Part shown: positions 34,036-48,329 of the stretch, one piece after another
Layout of the letters: each line of letters opens with the position of its first letter
Numbering within the stretch: the stretch's first letter is position 1
From: Copromyces sp. CBS 386.78
Lineage: Eukaryota > Ascomycota > Sordariomycetes > Sordariales > Sordariaceae
DNA length: 64,000 nucleotides
NCBI GenBank assembly: GCA_030685235.1
Contig: MU839081.1
Span: 124,001 to 188,000, forward strand
Direction: 5' to 3'
Program-made: the position numbers and the translations under genes
Notes under the pieces: generated by a model
What the model was told of the DNA's origin: nothing
The model's database searches: none
The model's input: the letters and a program-made list of their open reading frames with translations, nothing else

Positions 34036-37000
34036 CTACCCCCCGTTTAAATTAATTCCCGGCTTTAAAACCGTTTAGAAACTATTAATATTTATAAAGT
34101 GGAGCTTACTAAGGCGGGTAAGCGCTTGGTGCCAAGCTTTTTATTAAGGGGTTAAATACTAGTTAAAATATTATTAGATGTGCCCCTTTTATAAAGACTA
34201 TTCGATTATTACTTTAAATAATCCTAAATAAGTTTAAAAACGTTCTTAATCGTTTTATAAGCTTCCTATTTATACTTTCTTATTATTAACCCCCGACGGG
34301 GGGTATTATAGGGATACTTGTGGTATAGTAGTATATAGGGATGTTTATATCCCTATTAGTATTGTAGATTATAGAGGCCTTCTATTCGAATTTCGTTATA
34401 ATTATTATAAATTTTTTTATTTATTTTATAACTATTTCCCCCTTCTTTATTAATTATAGTATAAAATTTTGATTGTATAGGTTTTAATTATTGGTTAGGG
34501 GGGTAGGGTTATTAGGGGTAAGAGATATAAGTACGCTATAAAATGTATTATTTCCTAGTTACTATCGATAGTGCTTTTATTATTATAGTAGGGTATTTAT
34601 AAAGTAATTCAGCTAAGATACATAGAATAAACTATTATTAAATTCTTTATTTTTTTATATCCGTCCGCTTTATTTATTGTTTAACCTTATATTCCGTCGG
34701 ACCTGCCGGTTATTTGCCTCTGGGGCGGCTATAACGGGGATTAGAGAAGGTAGTGCTTTAATGGGGATTGGAGAAGGTAGTACTTTAATTTTAATTCCTT
34801 CGTTATTAGACGAAGTCTCTACTTTTAATTAGGCTTTGAATCCCTTTTTAAAATTAATGTATAGTAGCCTTAGTTCTAGCCGCTTTTTATAAAGGTTTTA
34901 GATTATTTCTTGGTAGCTATCGAGGTTAGCCGTTGGTTGCTAGTCTGAGGGGTAGTGAAATTATTTTACTAGATAATATTAATATCCTTTAATCTTCTAA
35001 TAATTTAGGAATTCTTCGAATTCCTAATGCTTGTTCTCTTTGAAATTGTCGGTTCTAGTAATTATTATGCCTTCGTTGGCTTTAACGTTAATTATTAGAT
35101 TTTTCTAACTTAATAAACCTTTAATATACAGTTTAATCCTAAATATGTTAATAATATAAATAACCTTTATATTGCTAAGTAAAATTAATTCTACTGTATA
35201 TAAATTAGCTTTTATAATATGAAAAGGTCTTTTAAAATGCGGCGCTAATTTGTTGTGCAGTTTACTAGTTGTATAGTTAACTATATTGAGTATAATTTTA
35301 TTTTTAATTTTATATTTAGGCGTATTAATACGGTTTTTATTCGCCGTTGCCTCGTATTTTGTTTATGCTTATAAGGAGGAAACTTTAACGAAATCCTAGA
35401 CTTCTTTAAATTATAATATTAATTAATTAGTATTAAAGATATGCTTTTTTTATATTTCCGTTATATTTAGGGGGAGCGGTATAAATAGTTGTATCTTTAT
35501 ACGAGGGTGAAAATTGTAATTGGCGAAGAATAGGGTTATTTTTATTGATATTAATTTAAGGTTATTACTTTAGAATTTAGCTAAAAGTAGTTAATTTATT
35601 TAATTGTCCTGTATTTAATTAATAAAGGTTTGTAAGTATTGTTCTAGTTTTGCGTTGATCCTTTCTATTTATTTGTTGGTTTCCTTATGATAAGGTATAG
35701 AATATTTTAATTTAATATTTAGTTATAAAGATAATTATCTTTAGAAGGTTAAAACGAATTGGATACTTCTATTCGAGATTACGGTATTTAGAAGATTGTG
35801 AAGAGTATAAATATGGTTAATGAATTTCTTTATTAACTCTTCTATTGTTAACTCTTTTATTAGGATAAAGTATTTTATTTTAATTAATTTATTTATTACG
35901 ATTAGTACGTATTTATATTCCGCCCCCCTTCCTATTTACTATAATTTAGGGAATAGGGTTATATAGTTAATAGAAATATTGTGCTACGGGGCGTAGGGAA
36001 TAAGTAAGGGTTTGAAGAAACTTATTAATAATATCCTAGTAGCCTTAATTTTATTATATAGTATATATCCCTTATAATATATGTTTATTGCGATTATTAT
36101 CCTTGGCTAAAAATAGTGGTATATTAGTATTACCGTTTTATTTCTCCTAGGATGGCCTCCTTATATTAAGGCGTAAATACAATAAATTAGTTTTAATTAG
36201 ACCGCTTTATTATCGAGGGGTATTATTAGCCTATCCTTAAATATTACCTTGTTATTAATTATATAATATTTAATAAAGGGGATTTTTAATTTCTTTTTTA
36301 AGTGTTTCGGCTAATAATTTCCGGATTTAATAGCCTTTTGGATATCCGTTATTATAGGGGAATTAGCGTAAGCCCGGTCTATTAAATTATTTGTATAAAT
36401 ATTTAGCCCGTTTTCGTCTTCTTTTTCGAAATTATTTTTTAGGGTATAAATAGTAAAGGGGGCCCTATTATCCGTTATAACGTTTATTATAAAGCTTTCG
36501 CTATTTATATTTATTAATTCCTAATTGAACGAATCTTTGTCGAAGTATAAAGGATCGATAAGTAGTTTCTTTTTTACTTTTAGCCTATTATCCTTTATAT
36601 CTTTTAGTATATATTCTAGTTTATAGTTTAAGGCGTTAGGTTTAATATTGGTTAATCCTAGTTAGTATTTAATTGTAAAGTTAAACCTAGATAGAAATTT
36701 AAACTACCTTATATATTTAGGGGTAAGTTTCTTCGTAGTATTAAACGTCTTAAGGTTTTTATAGTCGGTAATAATTTCGAATAGTTAAACGGCGCCTTCT
36801 AATTTGGGCCGCTATTCTTCTAATATTTTAATAATAATTAGTAGTTCTTTATTATATATATTATAATTGTATTCGGTTGTTGAGTATTTGGTTGAAAAGT
36901 AGGCGATTGGGTAAAGTTTATTATTGTGTAATTATAATAGTATATTTCCTGTAGATTAATTAGAAGCGTTAATTTCGATTATTATTGGCTTTTCCTAATT

Positions 37001-37491
37001 ATAGATCTTTAGAATTAGTATGGTTGTAAAGGCTATTTTTAAGGCTTTAAAGGTATTATTATATACTTTATTCTATTTCTAATCTATTATTTTCTTTATT
37101 AATTTGTATAGTGGTTGGCCTATATGTGAAAAATTAGCGATAAACTTCCTATAGAAGTTAATAAAGCCTAGGAAATACTATAGTTGGCGCTTTGTTATTA
37201 GTACCTCCTACTTAGTAATTACTTCTACCTTTTTTGGGTCTATTTCGATATTGCCGGGCGTAATAATGAGGCTTAGGTATTTGGTCTTCTGAGTGTGGAA
37301 TTTATATTTGTCGATATTAATTTGTAGGCCTGTGTTAATTAGGCGTTGGAGTACTTTTTTAATGTATTTGACGTATTCTTTGTAGGTCTTTGAGAAAATT
37401 AAGATGTTATCGAGGTAAGTTGTTGTATAGATATTTAATATATTGTATAAAATATTGTTAATAAAGTTTTAGAAAGAGGTTAGAGCCTTCG
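34036..37491 (-). pseudogene. Gypsy A pol relic: reverse transcriptase end, RNase H, integrase side
   Basis: Minus-strand frames at about 37200-37430 read TYLDNILIFSKTYKEYVKYI, INIDKYKFHTQKTKYLSLII and FYRKFIANF, the C-terminal half of a Gypsy reverse transcriptase. The catalytic YLDD is changed to YLDN by a G-to-A change. Sequence toward 34100 would hold RNase H and integrase, but it is too degraded for me to mark domain limits. Stops typical of RIP interrupt it throughout. Confidence 0.75.
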
Positions 37492-37741
37492 TATCACGGG
37501 GCGAGATGGCACCGTAGGGGGTATGATGAGATATGCGTTGTTGCATGAGGAGAAAGGAGGAGAGAAGGAAGTGTGCGTGGAGGTCTGGCTGTATATGGGC
37601 GAGAGCCCTACAGACCAGACCGCGGGCACGTGAGGCTGCACGTGACGATGACATGTGCGTGGCCAGAGCTCTGGGCTCTGGTCGGCACAGCACATGTGCA
37701 GTCAGTGCAGCACAGCACATCACAGGTCTAACCCTGTGATA
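37492..37741. mobile_element. 250-bp solo-LTR-like insertion, almost free of RIP
   Basis: A GC-normal island inside AT-rich DNA, bounded by inverted ends TATCACGGGG and CCCTGTGATA and by an exact CTTCG duplication (37487-37491, 37742-37746). It interrupts the reverse transcriptase of Gypsy A: minus-strand frames read YPFNLSK on one side and KALTSF on the other with one copy of the duplication removed. Ends TA...TA can derive from TG...CA by RIP at the termini. No coding capacity. The simplest reading is a solo LTR of another Gypsy family; a non-autonomous terminal-repeat element is the alternative. The right end holds an 8-bp stem-loop like that of the Gypsy D LTR. Confidence 0.8.
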
Positions 37742-37746
37742 CTTCG

Positions 37747-40204
37747 ATAAGTTAAATGGATATATTAGTAATTTATAGAGGCTAAATTTCGTAATGAAGG
37801 CTATAAGTTATTTGTATCCTTCAATTATATGTAGTTTATTAAATGCGGCGATAATATTTACTTTTGTAAATTATTTAGCTTTATAGATGGTATTTAGAGT
37901 TTCCTTAATTAATAGTAACGGATATTTATTTTTTAACGAGATTTCGTTAATATTTTTATAGTTAATGTAAATTTGTATACCGCTTTCTAATTTATATACT
38001 AGTAGTATTGGAGAAATTACGTTTGAAGTCGATAGTTTAATGAATCCCTTAGCTAGGTTATTATTTAGTTATTATTTAATAATTTTAAATTCTTAGGGTA
38101 ATATCGGTTGTACTTTAGAGTAGGGTAAGGATTCTACCCCTAGTTTTAATTCGATTTTATAGTTATAAAATCGGTATTTGGGTATTACGTTGGTATCCTT
38201 TAGGTTAGCGATATAAGATAGGTTTTTATATTCGTTTAGGAAATATGTTTTTACTTCTTTAAGGGTATATTTCGGCTTTAACAATTTATTTATAAATTTT
38301 TATATATCTTTTTCTATAATATTGCAGATTTTATTTATTTTAGTTAAAGGTGTTGGCTTCCGTTCTTCGGGGATTTTATTTTTAAAGTTAGGTTCCTCTT
38401 CTTTTAGGCCTAAATTATAGATCCGGTTAATAAATATTCTAATTAATTCGTTTAGTTAGAAAGAAATAATTAATACGTTCTTTTCTACCGCTTTCATTTT
38501 ATAGATATCAATGAATTTATAGACTTCTATATTCTTGAAATAGGGCTTATACGGCTTTCCTTTGCCCTATAGGATATTTTTCTACGTTTTTTTAAATAAG
38601 GCCGGTATTGAAATAGTTGCCTTTCTTTCCTTTTAGGCTTCCTAAAGCTCTATTTATATAGTTAAATTGACCCTAATGCCCTTTATTTGTATATTGAATA
38701 TAAAGGTCCTAATATTAATTAATTTAATATTAGACAAATTTAATACCGTTATATTAATTATCGGTTTAAAAAGTTGAAGAATCGTATATTTAATTCGGTT
38801 AGGTTATTATATTATTTAGATCCTCTATTTATTAATAATCCGTACCTTTACTTTAATTTTCTCTAATACTAGTTTTTTAATAGGGCCGAAAAATTCTTTA
38901 AACTTCCTTACGTACGTTAGAAAAATAGGGGGTTTTATTATTATAGTTTGATTACCCTTGGGAGCTTCCATTATATTAATTACTTAAGTTGGGAAATATT
39001 CGTTTTTATTAAAGTTAGAATTATTATCGGATCCGCTTTTAGCTTCGTTAGGGACGGAAGTATCGGATCCGCTTTTAATTCCGTTAGGGATAGAAATATT
39101 TTTATTATCCTCTTTTTTAAGAACAGTACTTAGGACCGCCGCTATTTTTAATAGAGGTATGTAAGTACTTATATAGGCTACGTTCTAAGTAATTTTATTG
39201 GTTATTTAGTTGATGTCTAGATTATAGAGTTATAATTATAGTTAGTTTAGAATTATTGGGTAATCTACTATTAGGTTGGCTACGAAGAATTTAATAACCT
39301 TTTTGTGGTTACCGATCCGTATTGTCGTTTCGATATATTAATCTACTTATTCCTTAAAGTCGCCGTCGGTTAAATATAATAGTCTAAGTTTTTTTAAAGG
39401 TTTGAACTTTAAGTAGGCTTTTTTTGCGAAAGATCGGTCGATGAAAGCCTTGTTTGAATATTTAGAGTCGATTAATGATATATATTCTATTTTTTTATTA
39501 CGTTAGGGATATTAAAGATACGTGGATAATAGGGTTGTATTTTGCCTATAGAGTTCTAAGCTATTTAATTTAAGTGGTTCTATTTTTTAATAGTTTATTG
39601 TATAAATATTTAGTTTGTTTACCCTTATTTTTATCCTCCTTTATATTCTTATTGAATACCTTTGAGCGTAATTTAGCCTTAGGGTTCTCTATTTCCCTAT
39701 TGGTTAGCGGGAATTGGAGTTACCAGGGTAATTAGAGCCGTTGGGGCTGGGGCCGGATTGGTTGTATTTGCTATAGTACGGTTTGTAATTAGAGTGCCCG
39801 TATTAGCGTTCTTACGAGTTGTAATACTTAAACCGGTATAGTTGGCTTACTTATTTTTATTATTATAATTAATCTAATTTTTATATTTGCGGGCTAAGTA
39901 TTTACCCTTATTACAATTTATATAAATATTTTTATCGTAATACTCTTATAAAATATCTTTATAAATTTCTATAAATTTAGCGCGGTTTAAATTTATAGCG
40001 TCGGGATCTTTGCTATTGCTGCTAATATTAGAATTACTATTACCCTTATTACTATTTTAGGTGCCCTAGATAGTATTGTTGCGTAAGGAAATTCTGGCGT
40101 AGACTTTAGAAATACTTTTAAATAATTTATACTATCCTTTAAAATTGTTACGAGTAGGTTAGATATAATAATATAAAACCGAATCCGCTAAAGATTTAGA
40201 AATT
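37747..40204 (-). pseudogene. Gypsy A relic: reverse transcriptase start, protease/gag side
   Basis: Minus-strand frames at about 37760-38080 read GFIKLSTSNVISPILLVYKL, INYKNINEISLKNKYPLLLI and IIAAFNKLHII, the first half of a Gypsy reverse transcriptase. This continues across the 250-bp insertion into 37200-37486. At about 39890-39950 INCNKGKYLARKY resembles a gag CCHC zinc knuckle with Cys-to-Tyr and His-to-Tyr changes, as RIP would give. The fragment ends at the AAATT duplication of Gypsy B. Confidence 0.75.
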
Positions 40205-40502
40205 TGTCAGGATGGTAGAGGTAGATAGGTCGAGGTGACTACGGATAGGGTAAGCACGTAGGGAAGCCAAATTAGGGGGGAGAGTAAAAAATAAATTAAA
40301 ACCTAACTTCTCTACTCCGGAATTAACGGAAGTAACCATTTATAGTATTATTCCTTTAATCCTATAGTAGTTAAAGCCGGAGCGGCATTGCTATTATCTA
40401 ACGCTATAATACAGCGCTAATTAAAATAATTCGCTACCTTCCAATATCTTACTCCGAACCTCTACGAAGCTAATTAACTAATAGGTCCTTAGCGACTTAA
40501 TA
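40205..40502 (-). repeat. LTR of Gypsy B (3' LTR in its own sense)
   Basis: 298 bp, direct repeat of 48330-48627; starts TGTCAGGATGG, ends GACTTAATA (from GACCTGACA). Confidence 0.92.
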
Positions 40503-42427
40503 CGAATCCCCCCCTTATAGGGTTCTATCCTAAAAACTTCTATACCTAAGCCCCTAATCTGGCGATCCTTTCCCCGTAGCTGAATCCTCCGTCTATAATC
40601 TATCTTCTTCTATACTTAAAGTAGTTTATTACTAAAGCTATCGGCCGGCGTTTATAGCCGTACCGGTCTTTTTTTACCTTCGAACGCCGTACTTTCCTCT
40701 TTATTATAATATTACCGCCTTTAATTTTAAAGGTTTACCCCTTATTAGTCCTTCTTCTTCTTATCCTACTTATTTATTTTATTTTCGATTTACCCTTTTA
40801 GCCTATTTCTTAACTTCTATTGTCCTATTTTCTTCTCTCTATTTCCTTATTTCTTACCGCCGTCTAATCCCCTTCGTTTTAACCTTTAATTTTACCCTCT
40901 ATTTACCTTTTTACTTTATTTTTTACCCCCTATCGTCCTATCTTTTTATTCTTATTTCTTACGTACCCCTTTAGTTACTTAATTTTATTTTTAGCCCTAT
41001 TTCGAATTCTTTTAGCCGTACCCTCTTAATTCTTTTATAAAAACCTATCCTCCTTCCCCTTCTTCCTCCCCTCCTCTCTTCTCCTTTCTACGTACGTTAT
41101 TAATTAATATATTATTATTAATAATATAACTACTTTTTTTACTACCTATTAGTAATTTTTCCATACTTACTAATTTATTACCCTTTATATCGATATTAAG
41201 TAAATCTTTCCCTTTATTTATCTCGTTAATACTATTCTTATTTTTCGTTTAATAATATCCGTAAAACCCTTTATACTTAATTTACTTAGGATATTATAAA
41301 TACTATAGCGGTTTTACCTTTTAATATTTCTATTACTACCGTAATAGAAATAATAGTTAAATATATTTGCGTCCTAATTTATAAGCCCCCCTTTTTTCTT
41401 TTTAATCTTTTAATTTCTAATTCTAATTTTATTTTTCTTTTATTTTTTTAATTAACCGCCTTACGTAATATTCGAATTACTACTAAATTAGCATTAGTAA
41501 TTATTTCTATAATTTCCTTCCTATATTTTATAATTTAGTCTACGCTTTTTAAAAATTGGTATATATTATTATCGAATTCGGAACGGCTATTCCCGTTAAT
41601 ATTATAATTACCGAAATCCTTTACTAATACGCTACTAAATTTCGTACTAGTATTTATACCCTTTATAAATAATTTTATATCTTCCTTCGTAAATTTAATA
41701 AATTAATTAATTATAAAATAATTTAGTACGTTTAATATAAATTCTACAACGTTAATTCTAATTAAGTAGCCCCCTAGGCGGTAAGCGCTTTTAATTTTAA
41801 TTTCCCTAGTACCGCCCTTACTACCGACTCCGCCCTTACTACTAATATATTTAAATTCCTTATAATTGCTACGCTTACACTTACTTTTAATAATATCTTC
41901 TAATTAATATTAATTATTTATATAAACGTCCAACGTTTATTACCCCTAATTATTTCCCCCTAACCTTATACTAATAATACCCTAATCCTTATCGGTGCCT
42001 CTATAATTAGAAATTATAACGTTATTACTATTAAATTAATAATAATCGATAATTATAGAGAAATTTAAATACGAAAATTATCAATAAACGTAACGGTTAT
42101 ATATAGGGGTATAACTTTTAAAATAATAGGTTCAATTCCTATATTAACATTTATATTATTAATTCTTTTTTTCGGTAGTTTAAACTTTTTTTAGAAGAGG
42201 AAGGGGAATAAATATAATTAAATAGAAAAAAGTCGAAAATAAAATTATTAACATACTTTTATACTTTTTAATTCATTACTTTCTTTAATTTTTTTTTTAT
42301 TACTATAGTTTTTAAAATAGCGGGTTCTAATATATTATTATTTTCTTCAGTTCGCCGGCCCTAACCTTCTTTAATATATCCCCTTAATTCCTTAATTCTT
42401 TTTATTTCTCTTATAACTTTAATATTT

Positions 42428-42622
42428 CGTAGTTTTACAGCTTACGTTATTAATAGTTTACATTTTTTACAGTTTACGTTTTTTACAATTTATATTTCTT
42501 TTATAATAATATTTTTTATAATTTATATTTTTTATAATTTATTCCTTCTATAATTTACATTTTAACGGTTTATATTTTTTATAATTTACGTTTTTTATAA
42601 TTTACATTTTTTTATAATTTAT
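42428..42622. repeat. degenerate tandem array, period about 16-18 bp, in Gypsy B
   Basis: About ten copies of a unit close to TTTTTACAGTTTACG, mostly changed to TTTTTATAATTTATA, follow one another. The C-to-T differences among copies match RIP. No role is evident. Confidence 0.7.
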
Positions 42623-45289
42623 ATCCTTTTTAAATATTTCTTTCTAATAGTGGCGATGGCGGCTATATTTTTATTACCTACTTAATTAATCTTTATTACT
42701 CTAATTTTTAGGCCTTTTTTCGAACGCTTCCGCTATTATTCCCGCTCTTTATATTCTACTAATAACTTTAAGCAATTTAAATTTTTTCGTAGTATTTATT
42801 TATTCTTATTTTCCGAATACCCTTTCTACTTTATTTAAAATTATTAGTTTTTTCTTAAACCGATATATTTTATAATTTTTTCGATTTCGTACTATTTTTT
42901 ATTTCCTTTAATATTTACTACTTTACTCCGGGGCATTACTATTATTAGGTCGCTATAGTATAGTTCTAATAAAGTAATAGGGAATATTAGGTAAATATAA
43001 TAATAATTAGGGAAGTTTAAGCAATATATTATCTTTTTATCGCTAATTATTTTAATAATATAGAAAAGCCCTAAGAATTTATCTAATAATTTCCAATTTA
43101 AATGCTTTTATTTAATATTTTTAGCGTTAAAAAGAATTTAGTTTCCTACTTCGAATTCTTTAACTATATATAATTTATTATACTATTTTGTATACTTTTC
43201 GTTAATTACCTTCAATACTTTAATAATATTAGCGCAACCCCGAATAAATTCCTTAATATAATTGGTAGTAGCGTTAAGTAATATATTTCTTCGGCTTCTT
43301 TCTAGATTGGCCGGCTTTTATAAATAATATTCGAATAGTAATTCGGATAGAGATTTCCTAATAGCGGTATAGAAATAGTTATTATATATTTATTATACTA
43401 ATATTAATTTTTTTACTTAATTATTTTATTCTAGGTTATAGAAAATACGAAAATAAAGTTCGAAGTTTTAATTCTAGCGTTCGGTTTAGCCGTCTATTTA
43501 AAAATATTACGTAGTATTAAAGTAGCGTCGGATTTTTAAGAATTTACAATAAATCTTTTAGAAAAAGCTTATAAAAAGATTACCCCAGTCGGAAATAATA
43601 AAATTAGGTAAACTAAATTATCGAAAAACGTATTATTAAAAAAGATAAGCGAATTATTTAACGTTAATAATTTTTTATATTAGAATATAAAAGGCGAATT
43701 TAGTAAACCGGTTTATAATAATTAGGACGGTATTATAAATTTAATTTAATATAAGGTCGTATAACGGCGGTAGTTTAGTAATAAAATTATAAGAAATATC
43801 CTATTAAAGGACGGTAGGAATAAGTAAAGATATTAAGAATTTATAAAATTAGTAATTTTATAATTTCGTTTTTTAATAAATTAAATATTAACGTACGTAC
43901 ATTTCAATATTAATAGCGATAATTAACTAATAATAAAATTAATTAATTTTTTTAAGGGTTTTCCGTTATTTTAGGTAACCGGTAATAGTATTATTGTAGT
44001 AGGCGTATAAAAATTCTATATGTAAGCGTTCTAAAATATAAACTTAATAATTGTAATATAAAATTCTATTTTCCTTTATTTTTTAATTTTCTATTTTATA
44101 CCCTTTCCCTAATTCTTTCTACGTTTCTTCTAAAACGAACGGATCTTCCTTCTACGTTTCTACTATTTACTAATTTAATAATAGTAATAGTTCTTCCTCC
44201 TCTTTTACTCTTATAATAATAATATATATATTTATTTATCCGATAATAGTACTATTTGTCCTCCCTCTCCTTATAGTAACGTTTTCGTTCGTAAACTTTA
44301 CCCTTTTCTTCGGCGTTTCTTTAGGTTCGCTTTCGTTAATATATTTTCTATACTTCCTTTTTTTCTACTCCTAAATATTATTTTCCTATTTTAATCCCTA
44401 TATTAATTTGTCTTCTCCGCTATCTTCGTTCTACTCCTTCCATTTTATTACTACCTTCTATATTTCCTTCCCAACTAATAATATTTTTTTAACGTTTCTT
44501 CCTAATATAGAACCTTCTTTTATTACCCTACCCTTCGTTTTTCTTTTTTTTAATACTTTTAATAATAAATAACTATCTTCTAATACATCTATTATTGTAT
44601 ATAATTACAACTTCTTCAATAACCCGTCTATTAAATTTAATTTCTTTACTTAATATTTAATATTAAAATTATATATTACTAATTCCAACGCTTAACGACT
44701 TTACTTCGTATTAATTTTATTTTTATTCTAGAAATATTAGAAGTTTAAATAATTTATAATTATTAGGAACGGCTCGTCTATATATAATAAATATTATTTC
44801 TACGCCTTTAACGCCACGATAATAATTAATAATTCCCTATTTCTAATATTATACCGAATTTCCTCCGGCGATTTCTTCTTCGAAAAGAATATAATAAAAT
44901 ACTACCGAATACTATATAATTATATTAATATTGCCCTAATCGCAAAATCTAATACGTTTATTTCTATTTAGATAAATAATAATAAATCGAAGTACTTTAA
45001 TATAAGTATTTTTTAGAATAGCTATTTTAATTCTTTAAATACTACTTTCGCTTTATTTAATAATTCGAACGACCGTCGTTTATTTCCTTTTAATAATTTT
45101 ATTAATAGTATTATTACCTTAGAGTACGATATTATAAACCGTCGGTAGAAACTAATAAACTTTAAGAAAATTTAGATATTATAAATATTCGTCGGAGCTT
45201 CTTAATTTATAATCGCCTCTACCCGCTCTAAATCTATCGAAATACCTTCCGGTAATATAATATAATTTAAGAATAATATTTTTTAAATA

Positions 45290-45850
45290 TAGAATTTATA
45301 TTTATTTAAGTTAACGTAGAGGTTACGTTTGCGTAATCGTTAAAAGATTTCTTTAATATACTTATAATAATCTTTTTCATTTTTACTATAAATTATAATA
45401 TTATTAAAATAAATAATATAAGTAGTATTAATTAATTTTATTAAAGTATTATTAATATATATTTAAAATATCGCTAAAATATTAATTAACCTTATAAATA
45501 TAATTAGGAATTCGTAATACCCGTATTTCGTACGAAACGCCGTCTTCTCTTTATTTCCCTACTTAATATAAATATAATAATAGGCGTTTTTTAAGTCTAA
45601 TTTAGTAAAGATCTTTACCGACGTTAGCCGGTCTAGGATTTCCCTAATTAGTAGTAATACTATATAATTTCTTTTTATAATTTTATTAAACGCCCGGTAA
45701 TTAATATATAATTTTAATTTACTTCCTTTCTTAAGAACGAAAATAATAGGAGCCCCTACCGGATTAATAGAAGGCCGGATCCATCTTTTATATAACGCCT
45801 CCACTAATTATTTTCGGAATATTTCTAATTTTTTAATATTAAACGTATAA
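45290..45850 (-). pseudogene. Gypsy B reverse transcriptase relic
   Basis: On the minus strand, 45804-45559 still reads 81 codons without a stop: IRPSINPVGAPIIFVLKKGS, INYRAFNKIIK and FTKLDLKNAYYYIYIK, core motifs of Ty3/Gypsy reverse transcriptases. Further on, YIIYFNNIIIYS near 45400 corresponds to the catalytic YxDD block with both Asp changed to Asn. The rest of pol extends to lower coordinates and gag to higher, both too degraded to delimit. Confidence 0.85.
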
Positions 45851-48329
45851 ATCGGTCTTTAAAGTACGGACGTCCCTTCTTCTAAATTAATATAATATTT
45901 AAAGTAATTATATTATAATAAAGGGGCGGCCGATATTTCAAATATTTATTAAAATTCTTCGTATTTAAATAGAATTATTAGTTCGGTAATAATAAGCGCT
46001 ACGTCCTCTTCCGGCTCGGGTAGTATTAAAAGTATTAATTCTAATAAAAATTTTAACGGGGGATAAACTCTATTTAATATAATATAAAAAACTTTATAAA
46101 ATATATTAAGGGATATAATAACGAATATATTAAAATAAATACTAAATAGACCTGGGTCGATAAATAGGGTAGAAAATTCTATTTAGATTAATATAGGTAC
46201 TTCGAACGGAATATTAGTAAATAGCGGGGGATTAAAGTTCTGAGAGGCCTATAATACTTCCTTTAAATTTAATATTAGGATAGAATCTTAATATAGCCTA
46301 TAAAAATAAATTACGGCTTTATAAACTTCCTTCGTTAATTTTTAGCTTATATTTAAATCGCCGGTTTTAATATAGAAATAGAATTTCCTTCGGGACTAAT
46401 TAATTTTAAAATTATATTAGTAAAGCTAAGGGTAATCGAGGATAATATTAATAATAGGGAATTAATAATAATAAATATAATCCTATACTTCCGTTAAGTA
46501 CTATAAGAATTATATAATTTAATAAAATAAGTAATTGAACCTTATATAGGGACGGGTTAAAAAAAGAAATTAACGAAATAGTAGTATACAAATTCAATTT
46601 TAATATTTATCAAGAATAAATACCTCCCAATAAAATTTAATTCCGCACTAGAATTTATTAACCTATATATTTTCTACTAATCCCTATAAATTTTTATTAA
46701 TAATTTTATATTTAAATTCAATTATAATATACCTGCGCCTTCCTAAGCCGATATTATCCTTACCGATATAATCGGCTTAATATTTATACCTTAGGCCGGC
46801 GCTCCGGAAATTTAGGAGTAATTGTATACTATATATTTAATTTGACTATAATTAAAATAAGCCTTCTTAATATAAGAAAATACAATATAATTAATATTAC
46901 TATATTCGTAGTAAATACTACGTAGCTTCATTTAAATATAATAATTATAAATATAATTTTATTAATTATAATAATTATAAATAATATTGGGGTTTATTAT
47001 AAAAGGAGGAAGGTGACAACGAATAGTAAGCTAATTAGTAGAAATAAAATTAAAAATAAGAATAGAAGTAAAAAACGGAATAATAGTAAAAAAAGAAAAC
47101 GACGATAATTAATTAAAAAAAGATATTTAAAATTAATAACATTATACGAACAGTTTAAAATTAATTTTAAAGCCTTTTAACCGCTCTGCGTACACTACTA
47201 CCTAATTTAGAGTATTAATACCCACTATTATTAAAACGCTTTTCTATAATTAAAGACGAAAATAGTTGGCCTAAATAACGACGCACAAATATTTTTACTA
47301 TTTATAAAGTAAATTAAATTCTTTAGCATAATATTAAATATAAAAATTACGGACGGATTCCGTAGGGCTTTAATATATTCGTTCGAAGTTAGTAAGAGCG
47401 CTACATTCAATATTCTATATATTAATATTAAATTCCCTCTTTAAAAAAATTTAAAACTTTAACTACGTAAATTCGTTATAGATAGGGTTATAATTTAATT
47501 ATTCCTTAAGGCCGGCGATATAGCGGATCTAAGTATTTTTAGGATTGCTTTCAATATAATTAATAATATAGCTAATAAAAGTATTAGGGAAGTTTTTATA
47601 ATAATTATCGATATTATAAATATAATTATAGAATTGAATATAGTTTTCGCCTATAAATTTAATAGTATTATATTTAAGACGGTAATTGGAAGAGGATAAT
47701 TAAGAGGTTTAAATAGGCCGGGAAAATATAAGAAATTTAATAATAATAATTAGCGGAGCAATAACAGGAAGCGGAAGTATAGTAAAAAGGCGAATTTAAT
47801 TATAAAAGAGATAGTCCTTATAATAGAAACCGAAAAGAATAGGAGGGTAATTACTATATTAATCGCTTTTTAATAAATCGATAAAAGTATACTAATTTTA
47901 AACCGATATATATAATGGGAAGTAAGAAAGTAAAAATTAGATAGCGTTAACGTAAATTTCGAAAAATTTATATTTATATTTAAAGGTATTAATTTTAAAG
48001 TAATCGAAATAATTACGGGTTTCTTTAAAGGAATAAGACCAATTATCATTACTATTATTATTATTTACTTCTTCGATAGTAGGCTAGCGATAAAGGGGGA
48101 ATACAGTTAGAATAATAATATTAAAATTTTAGGAAGGGGTAATTCTAAGCGGTAAAGAAAGTAGAAGGGTATCAGCGGCTAACGGTATAATAATACGATT
48201 TTATATTACGGAAGAAGTATAAGAGCGAATACGCGAACTTTAATAGGTGGTTTAAGAAACGGAACGACTACTATATATTTATATTTTATTAATATCGGCT
48301 TAATTCCTATAAGGGTCGAAGTTTTAACG

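Noticed and set aside
38948..39133. 61-codon frame with two RDGSIGSAF-like repeats
   Set aside because: Plus-strand frame inside minus-strand Gypsy A; a local duplication read out of frame.
42085..42165. tRNA-like stretch with a T-arm-like hairpin (ATAGG-TTCAATT-CCTAT) and a CTTTTAA loop
   Set aside because: D arm and anticodon stem do not pair, and the acceptor stem is poor. In AT-rich RIP DNA such partial matches are easy to find.
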